Assembly: GCA_946887345.1 (NCBI GenBank)
Contig: CAMPKR010000080.1
Span: 1 to 9,051, forward strand
Reading direction: 5' to 3'
DNA length: 9,051 bases
Source of the DNA: an uncultured Bacteroidota bacterium
GTDB taxonomy: Bacteria; Bacteroidota; Bacteroidia; Chitinophagales; Chitinophagaceae
Part shown: in pieces, positions 6,286 through 9,051 of the stretch
How the letters are laid out: every line of letters begins with the position of its first letter
Position numbering within the stretch: position 1 is the first letter of the stretch
Notes under the pieces: model-generated
What the model was told of the DNA's origin: nothing
The model's input: the letters and a program-made list of their open reading frames with translations, nothing else
Database searches by the model: none
Translations under genes and position numbers: made by a program

Positions 6286-6630
6286 CTACTCAAATTCGCT
6301 ATACAATACACTATCACCAAAACGGATCTCGCAGATATGCGGGAATCTGCCATAATGTGCAATGGTAATTTCATTGCCGGGCAAATTCTTCTGCCAGTCG
6401 CTAACCGGCAATTTTTGTTGAATACCCCGGTTAATATAAAAAGAACCATTACCACTTTCTAAGTAAAAAGTGACGTCGCCGGTACCGCTGTCAGCAACAA
6501 TTCGTTCTACTATTCCCTTTTTTAACGGACAATCTGCACGATCCGGATTCCCTGGTATACAGGATGCGAATAGAATCAATATTGCAATTACAACAAAGCC
6601 GCATACAGAAGTAATGGTGAACTTTCTCAT
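6286..6630 (-). CDS. Small lipoprotein, uncharacterised
   Basis: The product is about 114 residues, beginning MRKFTITSVCGFVV. A hydrophobic core ends in the lipobox LFASC, so Cys24 would be the lipidated residue. A second ATG two codons earlier (6636) is equally possible. The mature part reads IPGNPDRADCPLKKGIVERI, then ESGNGSFYINRG, then CEIRFGDSVLYSEFE; two further cysteines (in ADCPL and HICEI) could form a disulfide. The pattern of short beta-strands (VTFYLESG, GSFYINRG, EITIAHYG) suggests a small beta-rich domain, perhaps OB-like; this last point is inference. The next gene on the strand is the ASCH-domain gene. An AT-rich inverted repeat covers the likely -10 area. Function unknown. Confidence 0.75.
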   Translation of the reverse strand: MRKFTITSVCGFVVIAILILFASCIPGNPDRADCPLKKGIVERIVADSGTGDVTFYLESGNGSFYINRGIQQKLPVSDWQKNLPGNEITIAHYGRFPHICEIRFGDSVLYSEFE

Positions 6631-6644
6631 AATCATGGAATCTG

Positions 6645-6660
6645 ATAACTATAAAGTTAT
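6645..6660 (-). promoter_or_regulatory. Inverted repeat overlapping a candidate -7 element of the lipoprotein gene
   Basis: ATAACT (6645-6650) and AGTTAT (6655-6660) are perfect inverted repeats around ATAA. Read on the minus strand, 6659-6652 is TAACTTTA, seven of eight matches to TAnnTTTG, lying 15 bases before the start at 6636. No clear -33 partner is seen. Confidence 0.3.
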
Positions 6661-6732
6661 AATAGTAAATGGCAAGTTTCCCCGCAATGACTTTCTGGAC
6701 GTGTGGTCCATTGAACAGAACAGCACGGAAGC

Positions 6733-6796
6733 TCCCCTCCTGTTTTTAGGAGGGGATGCTGAAAAAACAGCGAAGCCGGTTTTTCAGCTGGGGAGG
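6733..6796. repeat. Compact multi-hairpin element, dispersed-repeat-like
   Basis: Two adjacent stems are exact: TCCCCTCCT (6733-6741) with AGGAGGGGA (6748-6756), and GCTGAAAAA (6758-6766) with TTTTTCAGC (6780-6788). A third G-rich arm, GGGGAGG (6790-6796), can compete with the first stem's right arm for the C-rich left arm. The overall layout (C-rich hairpin, internal hairpin, closing GGGGAGG) resembles intergenic repeats I associate with Bacteroidota genomes; copy number cannot be judged here. The frame across it (ATG 6635 to stop 6844) is not considered coding. Confidence 0.55.
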
Positions 6797-7035
6797 TTTA
6801 CAGCCGCAGGGCAGAAACACACAAACAGAAGCATTCAGCCATAAGTAGGAAGCCACAAACTCCACCGCCCATATTTACCCTTAACATATATTAATCAAAC
6901 AAAATAGAATCCGTGTATTCCCCTAAATTATACAAACTCAGTCAGTTATAATTTATCACCCGGTCAATAGGGTGTTTTCACCTGTTATCTGTTTGTTATC
7001 CGCTTCTAAACCTGGGGTTAAGCGGGCCGCTAAAA

Positions 7036-7067
7036 TTGGCAAAGGGCCTTCCGGCGCAGCATCTTTG
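7036..7067 (+). promoter_or_regulatory. Candidate -33/-7 promoter of the secreted protein gene
   Basis: TTGG (7036-7039) is followed after 20 bases by CATCTTTG (7060-7067), a seven-of-eight match to TAnnTTTG at the normal Bacteroidota spacing. The transcript would begin near 7074, leaving an A-rich leader of about 26 bases before the ATG at 7100. The remainder of 6845-7099 contains no gene; it holds a TGTTATC direct repeat (6983-7000). Confidence 0.5.
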
Positions 7068-7099
7068 TGTCATCACGAGAGGGATAAACATATAGAGAC

Positions 7100-7654
7100 A
7101 TGAGAAACTTACTTTTAACTACCGTTTTACTTTTGGCCTTCGCCCGCATTGCAAACGCACAAAACGCCAGCGCCGGTGCCAGCCAGCAGGTGAGCCTTAC
7201 ATTATCAAATGCCATCGCTATTACCTTTACAGGTACAGGCACCAATACCGGCAGCACTGTAAATATGGCGTTCAATACCGTGAACGATTACCTGCAGGGT
7301 GTCACTTCGGCTGCACAGCAGCTTAAGGTGCAGTCAAATACAGGCTTCAACGTAGCTGTAAAGTTTGACGTGACTACATTCAGCTATGTAGGACAGGGCA
7401 TCCTGAACCTGAATAATATTCCTGCCAACGTATTCCAGGCAAGGGTTACAGCTAATAATACAGGCGGCAGCATTGCATCGCCGTTCAGCGCTACCAGCTA
7501 TGCTCCGGTTTATTCCACCAACCAGGACATCATCACAGGCGGTCAGTTTGGCAACGACCAGAATTTCTCCGTAATGTATAAGGTTATACCCGGTCTGGCA
7601 TTACCCGCAGGTATTTATACTATCGATATCGTATACACTGCCACACAGCAATAA
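7100..7654 (+). CDS. Secreted beta-rich protein, uncharacterised
   Basis: The 184-residue product has a clear signal peptide (MRNLLLTTVLLLAFARIANA, cleavage before Q21). The mature part is rich in Thr, Asn, Ser, Gly, Ala and Val, with no cysteine in the mature chain. It has alternating-hydrophobic strands (QQVSLTLSNAIAITFTG, FNVAVKFDV, FQARVTANN, IYTIDIVYTA). The C-terminal signature ALPAGIYTIDIVYTATQQ resembles the last strands of pilin-like, spore-coat-U-like or WxL-like beta-sandwich domains (PAG-x-Y-x-x-x-hydrophobic), but no family can be assigned with certainty. There is no lipobox and no type IX C-terminal domain. It is expected in the periplasm or at the surface, and such domains often have structural roles. 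The gene is single, with its own promoter candidate and a good terminator. Low codon rarity and ordinary composition argue for a real, expressed gene. Confidence 0.88.
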   Translation: MRNLLLTTVLLLAFARIANAQNASAGASQQVSLTLSNAIAITFTGTGTNTGSTVNMAFNTVNDYLQGVTSAAQQLKVQSNTGFNVAVKFDVTTFSYVGQGILNLNNIPANVFQARVTANNTGGSIASPFSATSYAPVYSTNQDIITGGQFGNDQNFSVMYKVIPGLALPAGIYTIDIVYTATQQ

Positions 7655-7686
7655 GTTTTTCGCAGCATTATTTTTGATCTTTTCTC

Positions 7687-7715
7687 AAAGGGCGTCCGAA
7701 GTGACGCTCTTTTTT
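7687..7715 (+). terminator. Intrinsic terminator after the secreted protein gene
   Basis: AAAGGGCGTC (7687-7696) pairs with GACGCTCTTT (7703-7712), ten pairs with one G-T wobble and loop CGAAGT, running into a T-run to 7715. It lies 32 bases after the stop. Confidence 0.85.
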
Positions 7716-7728
7716 CCTTTACATACTT

Positions 7729-7758
7729 AAAAAAAAGCTGTATCCTTTCTGGAGCAGC
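7729..7758 (-). terminator. Candidate terminator of the 281-residue protein gene
   Basis: Read on the minus strand, GCTG (7758-7755) pairs with CAGC (7740-7737), with an inner CC/GG pair, and is followed by eight T (7736-7729). It lies 17 bases after the minus-strand stop. The stem is weak, but the T-run and position fit. Confidence 0.4.
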
Positions 7759-7774
7759 GATAGCGGCATTTCAA

Positions 7775-8620
7775 CTATTGAAAAATTTCGAAAACGCTGG
7801 TAAGAATCTCTGTTCTTTGAATATTGCCATGCTTTTTGTTGATATCAAAGTCAAAATCTGAAACTTCAGCAAATCCAAACCACTCAATAAACCTGTCAAC
7901 GGCTCTTGTCGTGAACGCTGTTTGACAGGCTGATTCCGGTGTCCAAAAATCCTCGATGGGATAGTTTTTAATCAATTGAGGAAAAGCTTTGAAATATAGA
8001 TCGGAGTAAAACTTCACCGGTCTTTTCGTTGCACCATACTGCAATAAAAGAAAGATCGTATAGGCCCAGCCAATTTGCCCGGTGTGCGGCTCAGGAAATC
8101 CATCATTGTATGCCCAGTTGAATTTTTCAGTGAATGTTTTTAAAAGCTCTTTTAACAGAACATCCCTCTGCATCGTTTCCAACCAACTGGTTCCGGCTTT
8201 TGTAAAGACAAATTCGCCCTTTTGACGTTTCACAAAGGGAAGAAAACGGGTTGTAATATTTAAGGTTGTAAAAACTTCGGATTCTCTCTCCCTCAATTGT
8301 TTATTGCCCCTCCATGCTTCAAGCGGATCTTTGATGAATCTGGAGGAATATAGTTCTCCTATTACTTTTGGGGGTATCGAATTGGTGGCGGTGAGTTTTA
8401 ATTTACCATCTCTGCCTATTATCTTCAAAAATTCTTCTGTTAACCTGAAATAAGGGCTATTATCTAAAACCGCCCCGCCAAAGCCTTCTTTGAACCTAAT
8501 GGGCGAGAACTTGCCAAAGGGCTGTTTTATCAGGGCATCCATTTGATTAGGGGTTAATCCCTGGAACTCTTCTAAAGGTGTATTATTATACTGCTCAATC
8601 TGCTTCAGGTAATTTCTCAT
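7775..8620 (-). CDS. Uncharacterised 281-residue protein, possibly with winged-helix-like segments
   Basis: The product starts MRNYLKQIEQYNNTPLEEFQ followed by GLTPNQMDALIKQPF. A short motif of the type L-x-P-x-Q-M-x-x-L-I-x-x-P-F recurs, from memory, in uncharacterised Bacteroidota proteins. The middle (about residues 63-140) reads like a winged-helix pair: LTEEFLKIIGRDGKLKLTAT, SIPPKVIGELY, then ITTRFLPFVKRQKGEFVFTK followed by AGTSWL. The second half (about 150-281) is helical and aromatic, with an acidic stretch DFDFDINKKHG near the end. There is no signal peptide or membrane helix, so it is probably cytoplasmic. It is transcribed alone from a good promoter, converging on the secreted protein gene. 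Neither catalytic motif nor metal site is seen. The gene is secure; the function is unknown. Confidence 0.88.
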   Translation of the reverse strand: MRNYLKQIEQYNNTPLEEFQGLTPNQMDALIKQPFGKFSPIRFKEGFGGAVLDNSPYFRLTEEFLKIIGRDGKLKLTATNSIPPKVIGELYSSRFIKDPLEAWRGNKQLRERESEVFTTLNITTRFLPFVKRQKGEFVFTKAGTSWLETMQRDVLLKELLKTFTEKFNWAYNDGFPEPHTGQIGWAYTIFLLLQYGATKRPVKFYSDLYFKAFPQLIKNYPIEDFWTPESACQTAFTTRAVDRFIEWFGFAEVSDFDFDINKKHGNIQRTEILTSVFEIFQ

Positions 8621-8640
8621 AATGCCCCGGCTGAATGGTA

Positions 8641-8671
8641 TTAAGATACGAAGGGAATTAACATAAGCAAA
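8641..8671 (-). promoter_or_regulatory. -33/-7 promoter of the 281-residue protein gene
   Basis: Read on the minus strand, TTTG (8671-8668) is followed after exactly 19 bases by TATCTTAA (8648-8641), six of eight matches to TAnnTTTG. The transcript would begin near 8634, 14 bases before the ATG at 8620. Confidence 0.5.
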
Positions 8672-8686
8672 ATGTTAGATTTTGCT

Positions 8687-8708
8687 GGTTGTTGATTAGT
8701 CAGCAACC
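8687..8708. repeat. Inverted repeat upstream of the 281-residue protein promoter
   Basis: GGTTGTTGA (8687-8695) and TCAGCAACC (8700-8708) are complementary apart from one T/G wobble, with a TTAG spacer. Its edge is 16 bases upstream of the -33 element, where an operator could sit. No T-run follows, so a terminator is unlikely. Confidence 0.5.
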
Positions 8709-8965
8709 CAAAACATATTTCTTTTGTACTAATTGTTTTGTTATCAGACACCTTTGCGCCTTTGCGGTTAAAACATACACCAACCGCGTTCGGTAACAAG
8801 AACCTCCATAAACTTTCAATCACCCATACAGCCCCTTGCGAAAACTTCGCGCCCCCTCCGTGTCCTTTGCGTCTGCAACCAATACACTCACCCAACCACT
8901 TTTTGGTTTTCACTTTTGAGTTTTGCCTTAAGAACAAAAAAGTTTCCCACATACCGCTCTTAAAA
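8709..8965. other. Noncoding stretch with two CTTTGCG repeat relics
   Basis: No credible gene is present. Two related segments occur: one at 8751-8773 (CCTTTGCGCCTTTGCGG, then TTAAAA) and one at 8845-8880 (CTTCGCGCC, then CCGTGTCCTTTGCGTC). Read on the minus strand they resemble the widespread intergenic pattern ACCGCAAAGGCGCAAAGG. A 103-codon frame across them gives peptides such as NRKGAKV and RRKGHGGGAKF, typical of translated repeats rather than proteins. Confidence 0.5.
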
Positions 8966-8998
8966 TTTGCCCCACCCCTTCTCTATTTCGTATCTTTA
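8966..8998 (+). promoter_or_regulatory. Candidate -33/-7 promoter directed out of the right edge
   Basis: TTTG (8966-8969) is followed after 21 bases by TATCTTTA (8991-8998), seven of eight matches to TAnnTTTG. It points to a transcript starting near 9005 and continuing beyond the window. Confidence 0.45.
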
Positions 8999-9028
8999 CT
9001 ACCACAGCTCAGGCACCCCGCCTCAGCC

Positions 9029-9040
9029 GCTCTTTGACAT
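9029..9040 (+). other. boxA-like leader sequence at the right edge
   Basis: GCTCTTTGACAT resembles the rRNA-leader boxA antitermination element (E. coli GCTCTTTAACA) and, from memory, the TTCTTTGACAT found shortly before 16S rRNA genes in Bacteroidota. It lies about 25 bases after the transcription start implied by the promoter at 8966-8998. The downstream gene is not visible. Confidence 0.3.
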
Positions 9041-9051
9041 CACTGTAAACT

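Noticed and set aside
6635..6844. Possible 69-codon plus-strand gene starting ATG at 6635
   Set aside because: The first 30 residues (MESDNYKVIIVNGKFPRN...) look protein-like, but the frame continues through the multi-hairpin repeat and overlaps the divergent lipoprotein start; there is no promoter or family support. A gene broken by repeat insertion cannot be excluded.
8641..8952. 103-codon minus-strand frame and an opposing 99-codon frame (8738-9037)
   Set aside because: The translation gives repeat-derived peptides (NRKGAKV, RRKGHGGGAKF), and the minus frame overlaps the promoter of the 281-residue protein gene.
9007..9027. Short hairpin GCTCAGGC / GCCTCAGC near the right edge
   Set aside because: It has an internal C-C mismatch and short arms; it is not distinguishable from chance.

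Overview
The window looks like chromosomal DNA from a Bacteroidota species, probably near Chitinophagaceae. The grounds are a very large outer-membrane surface-antigen fusion protein, signal peptides ending in A-Q, Bacteroidota-type lipoproteins, a general lack of Shine-Dalgarno sequences, and several promoter candidates of the TTTG / TAnnTTTG (-33/-7) type. No tRNA, CRISPR array, transposase or phage gene was found.

Left third (1-3370, minus strand): one huge partial gene runs off the left edge and covers 37% of the window. Its 1123 visible residues read, in order: signal peptide; metallophosphatase-fold domain whose metal-ligand motifs are mostly substituted; kinase-like segment related in pattern to HipA/CotH-type kinases with apparently intact catalytic residues; glycine/aspartate-rich linker; and a BamA/TamA-like (D15 surface antigen) beta-barrel. 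A divergent intergenic region with a perfect inverted repeat separates it from a small cysteine-containing lipoprotein gene, which ends in a clear intrinsic terminator.

Centre (4026-5478, plus strand): a Crp/Fnr-family regulator is followed by a cupin gene. A perfect 16-bp palindrome with the canonical CRP-type sequence TGTGA-N6-TCACA overlaps the regulator's stop codon and lies about 43 bp before the inferred cupin transcription start. The regulator keeps the R-E-x-x-x-R pattern in its recognition helix, so a local regulator-to-target circuit is the simplest reading. A GC-rich, strand-asymmetric noncoding stretch with a strong hairpin follows.

Right centre (5479-6796, minus strand): three small genes (basic hypothetical protein, ASCH-domain protein, small lipoprotein), and then a compact multi-hairpin element that looks like a dispersed intergenic repeat.

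Right end (6845-9051): a secreted beta-rich protein with a good promoter and terminator; a convergent uncharacterised 281-residue protein with its own good promoter; then about 430 bases without a credible gene. That last stretch holds repeat-like relics, a plus-strand promoter candidate and, at the extreme right edge, a boxA-like GCTCTTTGACAT that may announce a structural RNA operon outside the window.
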